A stretch of DNA of 64,000 bases from assembly GCF_036320965.1 (NCBI RefSeq), contig NC_092289.1:24997679-25061678 (forward strand), in the 5' to 3' direction. The notes below the pieces were generated by a model. It was not told where the DNA came from. It ran no database searches and worked only from the letters and a program-made list of their open reading frames with translations. A program made the translations under genes and the position numbers. Origin of the DNA: Panulirus ornatus (Eukaryota; Arthropoda; Malacostraca; Decapoda; Palinuridae). Every line of letters starts with the position of its first letter. The stretch's first letter is position 1. Shown one piece after another: positions 1-15,847 of this stretch.

Positions 1-730
1 GATCATAGGGTGGGGGAGGGGGCAAAAACTTTGGGAGCCTGAAAAATGTGTGGAAGTCGAGAACATATCTCTGAAATCAAAATGGGTATGTTTGAGGGAA
101 TAGTGGTTCCAACAATGTTGTATGGGTTTCGAGGCGTGGGCTAAGGATAGAGAAGTGCGTAGGAGGATGGATGTGCTGGAAATGAGATGTTTGAGGACAA
201 TGTGTGGGGTGAGGTGTTTGATCGAAGTAAGTAACGAAGGGTAAGAGAGATGTGATGGAAATAAAAAGAGCGAGGTTGAGAGAGCAGAAGAGGGTGTTGA
301 AATGTTTTGGGCACATGGAGAGAATGAGTGAGAGAGATAGACGCAAGAGGATAGAAGTGTCGGAGTGAGGGCACGAGGAGAAGAGGGAGACCTAATGGAG
401 TGGAAAGATGAGTGAAAAGATTTTGGTGTAGCGGGGCCTGAACATGCAGGAAGGTGAAAGGAGGGCAAGAAATAGAGTGAATGGAGACATGATAGGTATA
501 CAGGGGTTGACGTGCTGTCAGTGGATTGAAGCACAGGCATGGAAAGCGTCCTGGGGTAAACCATGAAGGCTGTGCAGGTATGAATATTTGCGTGTGTGGG
601 ACAGTGTGTATGTACAAGTGTATGGGGGGGGGGTTTGGTCCATTTCCTTTCTTTCGTCTGTTTCCTCGCTAAATATCTCGCAAACGCTGGAGACAGCGAC
701 AAAGTAGAAAAAAAAAAAAAAAAAAAAAAA
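1..730 (+). mobile_element. LINE 3' fragment (C-terminal coding remnant, 3' UTR, poly-A)
   Basis: The first ~495 bases correspond to the last part of the LINE protein after the reverse-transcriptase core, the region ending in the GRPNWRW-type tail. Compared with the intact copy at 9676-10194, several one-base insertions and losses break the frame, so it cannot be translated as one piece. The 3' UTR follows with its usual landmarks: a GTTGACGTGCTGTCAGTGG block just after the stop, and a final GCGGGAGACAGCGAC-type tail. Poly-A is at about 708-730. The window begins inside the element. Confidence 0.85.
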
Positions 731-756
731 CAACAATATATATATACTACACACTA

Positions 757-1120
757 GAAAACCACCCCAACCAAAACAAAAAACACCCATACTGCCACTC
801 TATCAATCAAACACATTCCAACAAACATCAAAATACTCACTCCATCTTCTTAACTTCATCAATACCTGTAGTTGCCTTCCCCACTTCCCACTTTTGCCAA
901 TGAATCCATTTGTTTTTCTTGTCTTACGCAACATTTTTTACCTTCTAAAACATGGTATACATGTACATATCCATACTTGCTTGCTTTCCCCCAAAACATT
1001 TACTCATATACATATTCCATACTTCGCCTTCATCCACTTTCCTGGCACCAAACCTGGCAACTGGTTAAGCAGAGATTCCCGAATTCCTATATCACACACA
1101 GAGAACCTTGAAGCCTAATT
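757..1120 (-). mobile_element. Small antisense LINE fragments
   Basis: 757-945 matches, in antisense, the LINE segment just upstream of the reverse-transcriptase core (compare 3470-3630), with many indels. 946-1060 resembles antisense pieces of the long LINE 3' UTR, recognisable by repeated ACATATTCATACTTGC-like stretches. The same arrangement recurs at 10424-10700 in the duplicated block. Boundaries are approximate. Confidence 0.55.
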
Positions 1121-1640
1121 CTTGCCTAGATTTTAACATATTGAGGCTTCTTTCACTTTGTCCCCCAAAGATAAACTATCCAGTTTTGAAAGGAGTTTCA
1201 TCTTATTCCTACCTGCTGATTCAGCTGCATAACCAGTCTCTATTCAGGATGATTTTTTGTGTCTGCCTGGAAGAATTCAGTATTTATGCTGGGATTGGTT
1301 TACTGTAATGTATAACCTATTAAGTAAGGATACCTAAAAAAGGATGGTAGCTGTATTATGGATCAATGCATAAAAAGTATTCCTCTACGGTTGTGGGATG
1401 AGTGATGTAACATCAAGCAGTGTTAGAGTCCCTGGTATTAGGAGTAATGATTTCCTTTCAAGATATACCTATTGCAGAATGGTATTTTGAGACATCCTCT
1501 TTTATTTAGGTGACATTTAATTGAACATGTTTGGTCATTGTGTGAACATTGGTTTATTACAATGTGCACACCCCAAATGTTTCACGCAAAATAGTTAAGT
1601 TTGATGACCCACCCACTAGTATATGTGTTTAGTGTATATG
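1121..1640. other. Unique DNA without a recognisable gene (duplicated at 10765-11280)
   Basis: I see no convincing exon, RNA gene or transposon motif here. The sequence is AT-rich and mixed in composition. Its importance is as a non-LINE marker showing that the surrounding block was duplicated. Confidence 0.6.
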
Positions 1641-3100
1641 ATATATATATAAGTATATATATATAACTATATATAAGATATATAATATGTAATATAATAT
1701 TTTTTTTTTTTTTTTTTTATACTTTGGTCGCTGTCTCCGCGTTGCGAGGAAGCGCAAAGGAAACAGACCGAAAGAAATGGCCCAACCCCCCCCAGTACAC
1801 AATGTATATACATACATCCACACACACACACAAATATACATACCTCACAGCTTTCCATGGTTTACGCCCAGACAGCTTCACATGCCTTGGATTCAATCCA
1901 CTGACAGCACTCAACCCCGGTATACCCACATTCGAATCCAATTCACTCTATATCCTTGCCCTCCATTCACCCCTCCTGCATGTCAGGCCCCGATCACACA
2001 AAATCTTATCAACTCCATCTTTCCACCTCCAATTTGGTCTCCCACTTCTCCTCGTTCCCTCCACCTCCGACACACATATCCTTTTGGTCAATCTTTCCTC
2101 ACTCATTCTCTCCATGTGCCCAGACCATTTCAAAACACCCTCTTCTGCTTCTCAAGCACGCTCTTTTTATTTCCACACATCTCTCTTACCCTTACATTAC
2201 TTACTCGATCAAACCACCTCACACCACACATTGTCCTCAAACATCTCATTTCCAGCACATCCACCTCCTGCGCACAATCTATCCATAGCCCACGCCTCGC
2301 AACCATACAACATTGTTGGAACCACTATTCCTTCAAACATACCCATTTTTGCTTTCCGAGATAATGTTCTCGACTTCGACACATTCTTCAAGGCTCCCAG
2401 GATTTTTGCCCCCTCCCCCACCCTATGATCCACTTCCGCTTCCATGGTTCCATCCGCTGCCAGATCCACTCCCAGATATGTAAAACACTTTACTTCCTCC
2501 AGCTTTTCTCCATTCAAACTTACCTCCCAATTGACTTGACCCTCAACCCTACTGTACCTAATAACCTTGCTCTTATTCACATTTACTCTTAACTTTCTTC
2601 TTCCACACACTTTACCAAACTCAGTAACCAGCTTCTGCAGTTTCTCACATGAATCAGCCACCAGCGCTGTATCATCAGCGAACAACTGACTCACTTCCCA
2701 AGCTCTCATCCCCAACAGACTTCATATTTGCCCCTCTTTCCAAAACTCTTGCATTCACATCCCTAACAACCCCATCCATAAACAAATTAAACAACCATGG
2801 AGACATCACACACCCCTGCCGCAAACCTACATTCACTGAGAACCAATCACTTTCCTCTCTTCCTACACGTACACATGCCTTACATCCTCGATAAAAACTT
2901 TTCACTGCTTCTAACAACCTGCCTCCCACACCATATATTCTTAATACCTTCCACAGAGCATCTCTATCAACTCTATCTTATGCCTTCTCCAGATCCATAA
3001 ATGCCACATACAAATCCATTTGCTTTTCTAAGTATTTCTCACATACATTCTTCAAAGCAAACACCTGATCCACACATCCTCTACCACTTCTGAAACCACA

Positions 3101-3766
3101 CTACTCTTCCCCAATCTGATGCTCTGTACATGCCTTCTCCCTCTCAATCAATACCCTCCCATATAATTTACCAGGAATACTCAACAAACTTATACCTCTG
3201 TAATTTGAGCACTCACTCTTATCCCCTTTGCCTTTGCACAGTGGCATTATGCAAGCATTCCGCCAATCCTCAGGCACCTCACCATGAATCATACATACAT
3301 TAATTAACCTTACCAACCAGTCAACAATACAGTCACCCCCTTTTTTAATAAATTCCACTGCAATACCATCCAAACCTGCTTCCTTGCCGGCTTTCATCTT
3401 CCGCAAGGCTTTTACTACCTCTTCTCTGTTCACCAAATCATTTTCCCTAACCCTCTCACTTTGCACACCACCTCGACCAAAACACCCTATATCTGCCACT
3501 CTATCATCAAACACATTCAACAAACCTTCAAAATACTCACTCCATCTCCTTCTCACATGACCACTACTTGTTATCACCTCCCCATTAGCCCCCTTCGCCG
3601 AAGTTCCCATTTGCTCCCTTGTCTTACGCACTTTATTTACCTTCTTCCAAAACATCTTTTTATTCTCCCTAAAATTTAATGATACTCTCTCACCCCAACT
3701 CTCATTTGCCCTCTTTTTCACCTCTTGCACCTTTCTCTTGGCCTCCTGTCTCTTTCTTTTATACAT
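3101..3766 (-). pseudogene. LINE reverse transcriptase, N-terminal part
   Basis: Frame resumes after the shift near 3770 and carries the coiled basic segment, then the start of reverse transcriptase: MKAGKEAGLDGIAVEFIKKG, the DWRNACIMPLCKGKG region and the SNYRGISLLSIPGKLYGR region. It ends at a stop around 3101, where the intact copies read GEEQCGFRSGRG. The rest of the RT continues in broken frames (2929-2675 and 2715-2209), including an FADDTAL motif with one preceding leucine missing. Confidence 0.8.
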
Positions 3767-4299
3767 CTCCCACTCATTTGCATCTGCAAAAATCGTCCAA
3801 ATGCCTCTCTCTTCTCTTTCACTAGTAATCTTACTTCTTCATCCCACCACTCACTACCCTTTCTAATCAACCCACTTCCCACGCTTCTCATGCCACAAGC
3901 ATCTTTTGCGCACTCCATCACTGATTCCCTAAATACATTCCATTCCTCCCCCACTCCCCTTACTTCCATTGTTCTCACCTTTTTCCATTCTGTACTCAGT
4001 CTCTCCTGGTACTTCCTCACACAAGTCTCCTTCCCAAGCTCACTTACTCTCACCACCCTCTTCACCCCAACATTCACTCTTCTTTTCTGAAAACCCATAC
4101 AAATCTTCACCTTAGCCTCCACAAGATAATGATCAGACATCCCTCCAGTTGCACCTCTCAGCACATTAACATCCAAAAGTCTCTCTTTCGCGCGCCTATC
4201 AATTAACACGTAATCCAATAACGCTCTCTGGCCATCTCTCCTACTTACATACATACACTTATGTATATCTTGCTTTTTAAACCAGGTATTCCCAATCAC
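3718..4299 (-). pseudogene. LINE endonuclease C-terminal part and linker
   Basis: This continues the endonuclease after the nonsense codon. LLDYVLIDRR and MSDHYLVEAKV are the last two conserved motifs of the fold, the SDH histidine being a catalytic residue in the family. A basic linker of about 150 residues follows. The frame shifts near 3770: the intact copy at 11333-13942 reads LQGKNAIEWEMYKRKR there, while this copy has lost several bases and runs off as LQMQMSGRCIKER. Confidence 0.8.
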
Positions 4300-4305
4300 C
4301 AGTCC

Positions 4306-4914
4306 TTATTCAGCACATAAATCTACAAGCTCTTCACCATTTCCATTTACAACTCTGAACACCCCATGTATACCAATTATTCCCTCAACTGCCACATTAC
4401 TCACCTTTGCATTCAAATCACCCATCACTATAACCCGGTCTTGTGCATCAAAACCGCTAACACACTCATTCAGCTGCTCCCAAAACACTTGCCTCTCATG
4501 ATCTTTCTTCTCATGCCCAGGTGCATATGCATCAATAATCACCCATCTCTCTCCATCAACTTTCAGTTTTACCCATATTAATCGAGAATTTACTTTCTTA
4601 CATTCTATCACATACTCCCACAACTCCTGTTTCAGGAGTAGTGCTACTCCTTCCCTTGCTCTTGTCCACTCACTAACCCCTGACTTTATTCCCAAGACAT
4701 TCCCAAACCACTCTTCCCCTTTACCCTTGAGCTTCATTTCACTCAGAGCCAAAACATCCAGGTTCCTTTCCTCAAACATACTACCTATCTCTCCTTTTTT
4801 CACATCTTGGTTACATCCACTCACATTTAGACACCCCAATCTGAGTCTACGAGGAGGATGAGCACTCCCCGCATGACTCCTTCTGTTTCCCATTTTTAGA
4901 AAGTTAAAATACAA
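4306..4914 (-). pseudogene. LINE endonuclease domain, N-terminal part
   Basis: The 202-residue frame opens at the start of the LINE protein; the likely native start is the second methionine (MGNRRSHAG...). Endonuclease/exonuclease/phosphatase landmarks appear in order: the LGCLNVSG strand, the LSEMKL metal-binding region, IIDAYAPG, and VIVMGDLNAK. In LINEs this domain nicks target DNA to prime reverse transcription. The frame ends in a TAA where the copy at 45.7 kb appears to keep a lysine codon (CAEKGL context), so one base change separates it from the next piece at 3718-4299. It is therefore broken by a nonsense mutation and not by truncation. Confidence 0.85.
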
Positions 4915-5015
4915 GGAGGGGAGGATTTCTGGCCCCCCGCTCCCGTCACCTCTAGTCGCCTTCTACGACACGTGAGGAATGTGTGGGAAGTATTCTTTCA
5001 CCCCTATCCCCAGGG

Positions 5016-5018
<3 letters not shown>

Positions 5019-5088
<70 letters not shown>

Positions 5089-5140
5089 GTATATACATAC
5101 ATATACACACATACACACACATACACACACACACACACAC

Positions 5141-5192
<52 letters not shown>
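5019..5192. repeat. (TA)n / (CA)n compound microsatellite
   Basis: About 70 bases of TA, then a TACA/CACACA mixed segment near 5090-5143, then about 46 bases of TA. It sits exactly between the 5' end of one LINE (5018) and the 3' tail of the next LINE in the same orientation (from about 5195). Confidence 0.95.
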
Positions 5193-5194
<2 letters not shown>

Positions 5195-5195
<1 letters not shown>

Positions 5196-6515
5196 ATATT
5201 TTTTTTATTATACTTTGTCGCTGTCTCCCGCGTTTGCGAGGTAGCGCAAGGAAACAGACGAAAGAAATGGCCCCCCCCCCATACCCATGTATATACATAC
5301 GTCCACACACGCGAATATACATACCTACACAGCTTTCCATGGTTTACCCCAGACGCTTCACATGCCTTGATTCAATCCACTGACAGCACGTCAACCCCGG
5401 TATACCACATCGCTCCAATTCACTCTATTCCTTGCCCTCCTTTCACCCTCCTGCATGTTCAGGCCCCGATCACACAAAATCTTTTTCACTCCATCTTTCC
5501 ACCTCCAATTTGGTCTCCCTCTTCTCCTCGTTCCCTCCACCTCCGACACATATATCCTCTTGGTCAATCTTTCCTCACTCATTCTCTCCATGTGCCCAAA
5601 CCACTTCAAAACACCCTCTTCTGCTCTCTCAACCACGCTCTTTTTATTTCCACACATCTCTCTTACCCTTACGTTACTCACTCGATCAAACCACCTCACA
5701 CCACACATTGTCCTCAAACATCTCATTTCCAGCACATCCATCCTCCTGCGCACAACTCTATCCATAGCCCACGCCTCGCAACCATACAACATTGTTGGAA
5801 CCACTATTCCTTCAAACATACCCATTTTTGCTTTCCGAGATAATGTTCTCGACTTCCACACATTCTTCAAGGCCCCCAGAATTTTCGCCCCCTCCCCCAC
5901 CCTATGATCCACTTCCGCTTCCATGGTTCCATCCGCTGCCAGATCCACTCCCAGATATCTAAAACACTTCACTTCCTCCAGTTTTTCTCCATTCAAACTC
6001 ACCTCCCAATTGACTTGACCCTCAACCCTACTGTACCTAATAACCTTGCTCTTATTCACATTTACTCTTAACTTTCTTCTTCCACACACTTTACCAAACT
6101 CAGTCACCAGCTTCTGCAGTTTCTCACATGAATCAGCCACCAGCGCTGTATCATCAGCGAACAACAACTGACTCACTTCCCAAGCTCTCTCATCCCCAAC
6201 AGACTTCATACTTGCCCCTCTTTCCAAAACTCTTGCATTTACCTCCCTAACAACCCCATCCATAAACAAATTAAACAACCATGGAGACATCACACACCCC
6301 TGCCGCAAACCTACATTCACTGAGAACCAATCACTTTCCTCTCTTCCTACACGTACACATGCCTTACATCCTTGATAAAAACTTTTCACTGCTTCTAACA
6401 ACTTTCCTCCCACACCATATATTCTTAATACCTTCCACAGAGCATCTCTATCAACTCTATCATATGCCTTCTCCAGATCCATAAATGCTACATACAAATC
6501 CATTTGCTTTTCTAA

Positions 6516-6519
<4 letters not shown>
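5195..6519 (-). mobile_element. 5'-truncated LINE with intact C-terminal half of RT
   Basis: Minus-strand copy with the 3' tail at 5195-5390 and one open frame from 6518 to 5391. It starts inside reverse transcriptase at KQMDLYVAFMDLEKAYDRV (RT motif A), then LRQGCVMSPWLFNLF (motif B) and LLFADDTAL (motif C with both catalytic aspartates). It ends with the C-terminal GHMERM and [10 protein letters not shown] segments. At the truncation point the LINE sequence passes straight into (TA)n. The residues upstream of 6518 in the same frame come from TA repeats and the neighbour's tail and are not native. Confidence 0.88.

Positions 6520-6553
<34 letters not shown>
6520..6553. repeat. (TA)n array
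   Basis: Short TA run joining the broken 5' side of one minus-strand LINE to the 3' T-run and tail of the next. Confidence 0.9.
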
Positions 6554-6561
<8 letters not shown>

Positions 6562-6974
6562 TCTTTTATACTTTGTCGCTGTCTCCCGCGTTTGCGAGGT
6601 AGCGCAAGGAAACAGACGAAAGAAATGGCCCAACCCCCCCCCATACACATGTACATACACACGTCCACACACGCAAATATACATACCTACACAGCTTTCC
6701 ATGGTTTACCCCGGACGCTTCACATGCCTTGATTCAATCCACTGACAGCACGTCAACCCCTGTATACCACATCACTCCAATTCGCTCTATTTCTTGCCCT
6801 CCTTTCACCCTCCTGCATGTTCAGGCCCGATCACACAAAATCCTTTTCACTCCATCTTTCCACCTCCAATTTGGTCTCCCTCTTCTCCTCGTTCCCTCCA
6901 CCTCCGACACATATATCCTCTTGGTCAATCTTTCCTCACTCATTCTCTCCATGTGCCCAAACCATTTCAAAACA

Positions 6975-6976
<2 letters not shown>
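6554..6976 (-). mobile_element. LINE 3' fragment
   Basis: Minus-strand copy containing only the tail, 3' UTR and about the last 65 codons of the protein. It stops abruptly at AAAACACC, after which (TA)n begins, although other copies continue with CTCTTCTGC there. Confidence 0.85.
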
Positions 6977-7039
<63 letters not shown>

Positions 7040-7047
7040 AATGGATT

Positions 7048-7109
<62 letters not shown>

Positions 7110-7132
7110 TATTTTTTTTTTTTCTTTTTTTT
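6977..7132. repeat. Long (TA)n array with a 13-base LINE scrap
   Basis: About 135 bases of TA ending in a T-run at 7111-7132. It is interrupted at 7038-7050 by CAAATGGATTTGT, which equals LINE positions 9079-9091. Confidence 0.9.
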
Positions 7133-7134
7133 TT

Positions 7135-7240
7135 CAAACTTCGCCATTTCCCGCGTTAGCGAGGTAGCGTTAAGAACAGAGGACTGGGCCATTGAGGGCA
7201 TATCCTCACCTGGCCCCCTTCTCTGTTCCTTCTTTTGGAA
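7135..7240 (-). mobile_element. Short non-autonomous element (3' half)
   Basis: Antisense copy of the short element: 3' tail (CGCCATTTCCCGCG in this orientation), then the GGACTGGGCC and CTTCTCTGTTCC segments, stopping at CTTTTGGAA. It is fused to a plus-strand LINE with GAA shared at the join. For the structure of the element see 15578-15822. Confidence 0.75.
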
Positions 7241-7888
7241 CATTATCTCGGAAAGCAAAAATGGGTATGTTTGAAGGAATAGTGGTTCCAACAATGTTGT
7301 ATGGTTGCGAGGCGTGGACTATGGATAGAGTTGTGCGCAGGAGGATGGATGTGCTGGAAATGAGGTGTTTGAGGACAATGTGTGGTGTGAGGTGGTTTGA
7401 TCGAGTAAGTAACGTAAGGGTAAGAGAGATGTGTGGAAATAAAAAGAGCGTGGTTGAGAGAGCAGAAGAGGGTGTTTTGAAATGGTTTGGTCACATGGAG
7501 AGAATGAGTGAGGAAAGATTGACCAAGAGGATATATGTGTCGGAGGTGGAGGGAACGAGGAGAAGAGGGAGACCAAATTGGAGGTGGAAAGATGGAGTGA
7601 AAAAGATTTTGTGTGATCGGGGCCTGAACATGCAGGAGGGTGAAAGGAGGGCAAGGAATAGAGTAAATTGGATCTATGTGGTATATCGGGGTTGACGTGC
7701 TGTCAGTGGATTGAAGCAGAGCATGTGAAGCGTCTGGGGTAAACCATGGAAAGCTGTGTAGGTATGTATATTTGCATGTGTGGACGTATGTATATACATG
7801 TGTATGGGGGTGGGTTGGGCCATTTCTTTCGTCTGTTTCCTTGCGCTACCTCACAAACGCGGGAGACAGCGGCAAAGGAAAAAAAAAA
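7238..7888 (+). mobile_element. LINE 3' fragment, open C-terminal frame
   Basis: Plus-strand copy beginning at GAACATTATCTCGGAAAGC and open to the normal stop at about 7693-7695. It covers the C-terminal domain ([23 protein letters not shown]) without RT motifs. The 3' UTR and poly-A (7879-7888) follow. Confidence 0.85.
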
Positions 7889-7908
7889 TATATATATATA
7901 TTTTTTTT

Positions 7909-8193
7909 CACACACTTTACCAAACTCAGTCACCAGCTTCTGCAGTTTCTCACATGAATCAGCCACCAGCGCTGTATCATCAGCGAACAACAACTGACTC
8001 ACTTCCCAAGCTCTCATCCCCAACAGACTTCATACTTGCCCCTCTTTCCAAAACTCTTGCATTCACCTCCCTAACAACCCCATCCATAAACAAATTAAAC
8101 AAACATGGAGACATCACACACCCCTGCCGCAAACCTACATTCACTGAGAACCAATCACTTTCCTCTCTTCCTACACGTACACATGCCTTACAT
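7909..8193 (-). mobile_element. Antisense LINE RT fragment
   Basis: Carries the part of reverse transcriptase around motif C in antisense (compare 9230-9500). It meets the plus-strand LINE at 8192 in opposite orientation, sharing only two or three bases at the join. Confidence 0.8.
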
Positions 8194-10402
8194 GCTTGTG
8201 GCATGAGAAGAGTGGGAGGTGGGCTGTTTAGAAAGGGTAGTGAGTGGTGGGATGAAGAAGTAAGAGTATTAGTGAAAGAGAAGAGAGAGGCATTTGGACG
8301 ATTTTTGCAGGGAAAAAATGCAATTGAGTGGGAGAAGTATAAAAGAAAGAGACAGGAGGTCAAGAGAAAGGTGCAAGAGGTGAAAAAAAGGGCAAATGAG
8401 AGTTGGGGTGAGAGACTATCAGTAAATTTTAGGGAGAATAAAAAGATGTTCTGGAAGGAGGTAAATAGGGTGCGTAAGACAAGGGAGCAAATGGGAACTT
8501 CAGTGAAGGGCGTAAATGGGGAGGTGATAACAAGTAGCGGTGATGTGAGAAGGAGATGGAATGAGTATTTTGAAGGTTTGTTGAATGTGTCTGATGACAG
8601 AGTGGCAGATATAGGGTGTTTTGGTCGAGGTGGTGTGCAAAGTGAGAGGGTTAGGGAAAATGATTTGGTAAACAGAGAAGAGGTAGTAAAAGCTTTGCGG
8701 AAGATGAAAGCCGGCAAGGCAGCAGGTTTGGATGGTATTGCAGTGGAATTTATTAAGAAAGGGGGTGACTGTATTGTTGACTGGTTGGTAAGGTTATTTA
8801 ATGTATGTATGACTCATGGTGAGGTGCCTGAGGATTGGCGGAATGCGTGCATAGTGCCATTGTACAAAGGCAAAGGGGATAAGAGTGAGTGCTCAAATTA
8901 CAGAGGTATAAGTTTGTTGAGTATTCCTGGGAAATTATATGGGAGGGTATTGATTGAGAGGGTGAAGGCATGTACAGAGCATCAGATTGGGGAAGAGCAG
9001 TGCGGTTTCAGAAGTGGTAGAGGATGTGTGGACCAGGTGTTTGCTTTGAAGAATGTATGTGAGAAATACTTAGAAAAGCAAATGGATTTGTATGTAGCAT
9101 TTATGGATCTGGAGAAGGCATATGATAGAGTTGATAGAGATGCTCTGTGGAAGGTATTAAGAATATATGGTGTGGGAGGCAAGTTGTTAGAAGCAGTGAA
9201 AAGTTTTTATCGAGGATGTAAGGCATGTGTACGTGTAGGAAGAGAGGAAAGTGATTGGTTCTCAGTGAATGTAGGTTTGCGGCAGGGGTGTGTGATGTCT
9301 CCATGGTTGTTTAATTTGTTTATGGATGGGGTTGTAAGGGAGGTAAATGCAAGAGTCCTGGAAAGAGGGGCAAGTATGAAGTCTGTTGGGGATGAGAGAG
9401 CTTGGGAAGTGAGTCAGTTGTTGTTCGCTGATGATACAGCGCTGGTGGCTGATTCATGTGAGAAACTGCAGAAGCTGGTGACTGAGTTTGGTAAAGTGTG
9501 TGGAAGAAGAAAGTTGAGAGTAAATGTGAATAAGAGCAAGGTTATTAGGTACAGTAGGGGTGAGGGTCAAGTCAATTGGGAGGTGAGTTTGAATGGAGAA
9601 AAACTGGAGGAAGTGAAGTGTTTTAGATATCTGGGAGTGGATCTGTCAGCGGATGGAACCATGGAAGCGGAAGTGGATCATAGGGTGGGGGAGGGGGCAA
9701 AAATTTTGGGAGCCTTGAAAAATGTGTGGAAGTCGAGAACATTATCTCTGAAAGCAAAAATGGGTATGTTTGAGGGAATAGTGGTTCCAACAATGTTGTA
9801 TGGTTGCGAGGCGTGGGCTATGGATAGAGATGTGCGTAGGAGGATGGATGTGCTGGAAATGAGATGTTTGAGGACAATGTGTGGTGTGAGGTGGTTTGAT
9901 CGAGTAAGTAACGTAAGGGTAAGAGAGATGTGTGGAAATAAAAAGAGCGTGGTTGAGAGAGCAGAAGAGGGTGTTTTGAAATGGTTTGGGCACATGGAGA
10001 GAATGAGTGAGGAGAGATTGACCAAGAGGATATATGTGTCGGAGGTGGAGGGAACGAGGAGAAGAGGGAGACCAAATTGGAGGTGGAAAGATGGAGTGAA
10101 AAGGATTTTGTGTGATCGGGGCCTGAACATGCAGGAGGGTGAAAGGAGGGCAAGAAATAGAGTGAATTGGAGTCATGTGGTATACAGGGGTTGACGTGCT
10201 GTCAGTGGATTGAAGCAAGGCATGTGAAGCGTCTGGGGTAAACCATGGAAGGCTGTGCAGGTATGTATATTTGCGTGTGTGGACGTGTGTATGTACATGT
10301 GTATGGGGGGGGGTTCGGCCATTTCTTTCGTCTGTTTCCTTGCGCTACCTCGCAAACGCGGGAGACAGCGACAAAGTATAAAAAAAAAAAAAAAAAAAAA
10401 AA
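8192..10402 (+). mobile_element. LINE with intact reverse transcriptase frame
   Basis: From 8194 to the stop at 10192-10194 there are 666 uninterrupted native residues: the end of the linker (ACGMRRVGGGL), the basic coiled region, then RT with AGKAAGLDGIAVEFIKKGG, SNYRGISLLSIPGKLYG, MDLEKAYDRVDRDAL (motif A), LRQGCVMSPWLFNLFMDG (motif B), LLFADDTALVADS (motif C), and the C-terminal [16 protein letters not shown] tail. The endonuclease is missing. By chance the frame stays open upstream into the inverted fragment, giving an 804-residue chimeric ORF from 7780. The 3' UTR ends with poly-A at 10380-10402. Confidence 0.9.
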
Positions 10403-10423
10403 CAATATATATATACTTCACAC

Positions 10424-10700
10424 TCCACCCCAACCAAAACAAAAACACCCTATATCTGCCACTCTATCATCAAACACATTCAACAAACCTTCATAATACT
10501 CACTCCATCTTCTTACTTCATCAATACCTGTTATTGCTTCCCCACTTGCCCACTTTGCCAATGTATCCATTTGTTTTCTTGTCTTACGCACATTTTTTAC
10601 CTTCTAAAACATGTATACATGTACATATTCATACTTGCTTGCTTTCCAAAACATTTACTCATATACATATTCATACTTGCCTTCATCCACTCCTGGCACC
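10424..10700 (-). mobile_element. Antisense LINE fragments
   Basis: 10424-10603 matches the pre-RT segment in antisense (ACACCCTATATCTGCCACTC and CTTGTCTTACGCAC are clear landmarks). 10610-10700 resembles antisense pieces of the long 3' UTR. Counterpart of 757-1060. Confidence 0.6.
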
Positions 10701-11279
10701 ATAACCTGGCAACTGGTTATGGATGATGATTCCCAATTCCTATTCACACACAGAACCTTGAAGCTTATTTCTTGCTAGATTTTAATCATATTGAGGCTTT
10801 CTTTCACTTTGTCCACCAAAGATAAACTATCCAGTTGAAGGAGTTTCATCTTATTCCTACCTGCTGATTCAGCTGCTTAACCAGTCTCTATTCAGGATGA
10901 TTTTTGTGTCTGCCTGGAAGAATTCAGTATTTATGCTGGGATTGTTACTGTAATGTATTACCTATTAAGTAAAGGATACCTTAAAAAAGGATGGTTGATG
11001 TATTATGGAGCATGCATAAAAGTATCCTCTACGGTTGTGGGATGAGTGATGTATCATCTAGCATGTGTAGAGTCCCTGGTATTAGAGTAATTGATTTCCT
11101 TCTCAAGATGAGTACCTTATTGCAGAATGGTTTTGAGTCATCCTCTTTTTAGGTGACATTTAATTGAACATGTTGGTCATTGTGTGAATCTTTGGTTATT
11201 TCAATGTGGCACCCCAAAATGTTCACCCAATAGTTAAGTTGATGACCCACCCACTAGTAATATGTGTTTAGTGTATATG

Positions 11280-11280
<1 letters not shown>
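10701..11280. other. Unique DNA without a recognisable gene
   Basis: No exon with convincing splice sites, no RNA gene and no transposon motif seen. It is the cleaner copy of 1060-1640. Confidence 0.55.

Positions 11281-11354
<74 letters not shown>
11281..11354. repeat. (TA)n followed by a T-run
   Basis: TA array with two TG substitutions, then about 22 T, which is the poly-A end of the minus-strand LINE that follows. Confidence 0.9.
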
Positions 11355-15822
<4,468 letters not shown>

Positions 15823-15847
15823 AGAATATATATATATATATATATAT

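Larger units (their letters stand above)
1..1721. repeat. Left copy of a roughly 1.7-kb duplicated block
   Basis: This block matches 9676-11375 in order: LINE 3' end, poly-A, small antisense LINE fragment, about 0.6 kb of otherwise unique DNA, (TA) stretch, then the T-run and 3' tail of the next minus-strand LINE. The offset drifts from 9675 to about 9651 because this copy carries many extra single bases. Since unique DNA at about 1110-1640 is included, this is a segmental duplication and not just two LINE insertions. LINE sequence continues on both sides, so the outer limits cannot be fixed. Confidence 0.8.
1701..5018 (-). mobile_element. Nearly full-length RTE-like LINE, decayed
   Basis: This is the most complete element of the left region, about 3.3 kb, read from 5018 down to 1701. 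Order on the minus strand: a 5' leader of about 120 bases (5018-4895), an apurinic-type endonuclease (about 4880-4080), reverse transcriptase (about 3430-2560), a C-terminal region to about 1912, a short 3' UTR, and a T-run (poly-A of the minus strand) at 1701-1718. There is no separate gag-like ORF1. Size, a single endonuclease-RT protein and a short tail fit the RTE clade; clade assignment is from memory of family traits, not a search. (TA)n abuts both ends. Confidence 0.85.

Noticed and set aside
77..617. Minus-strand proteins rich in H, P, S, T and F opposite LINE coding DNA
   Set aside because: They are antisense readings of the LINE C-terminal region and appear opposite every copy; no independent coding support.
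4963..5383. Proteins made of IYIYIYIY repeats
   Set aside because: Translations of (TA)n microsatellites; the same applies at 6.5-7.1, 11.3, 13.9-14.0, 15.2-15.6 and 31.3 kb.
7142..7175. tRNA-type A box (TAGCGNNAGG-like) in the short element tail as evidence for a tRNA-derived SINE
   Set aside because: Only a loose A-box resemblance, no B box at the right distance and no cloverleaf; the match to LINE ends explains the sequence better.
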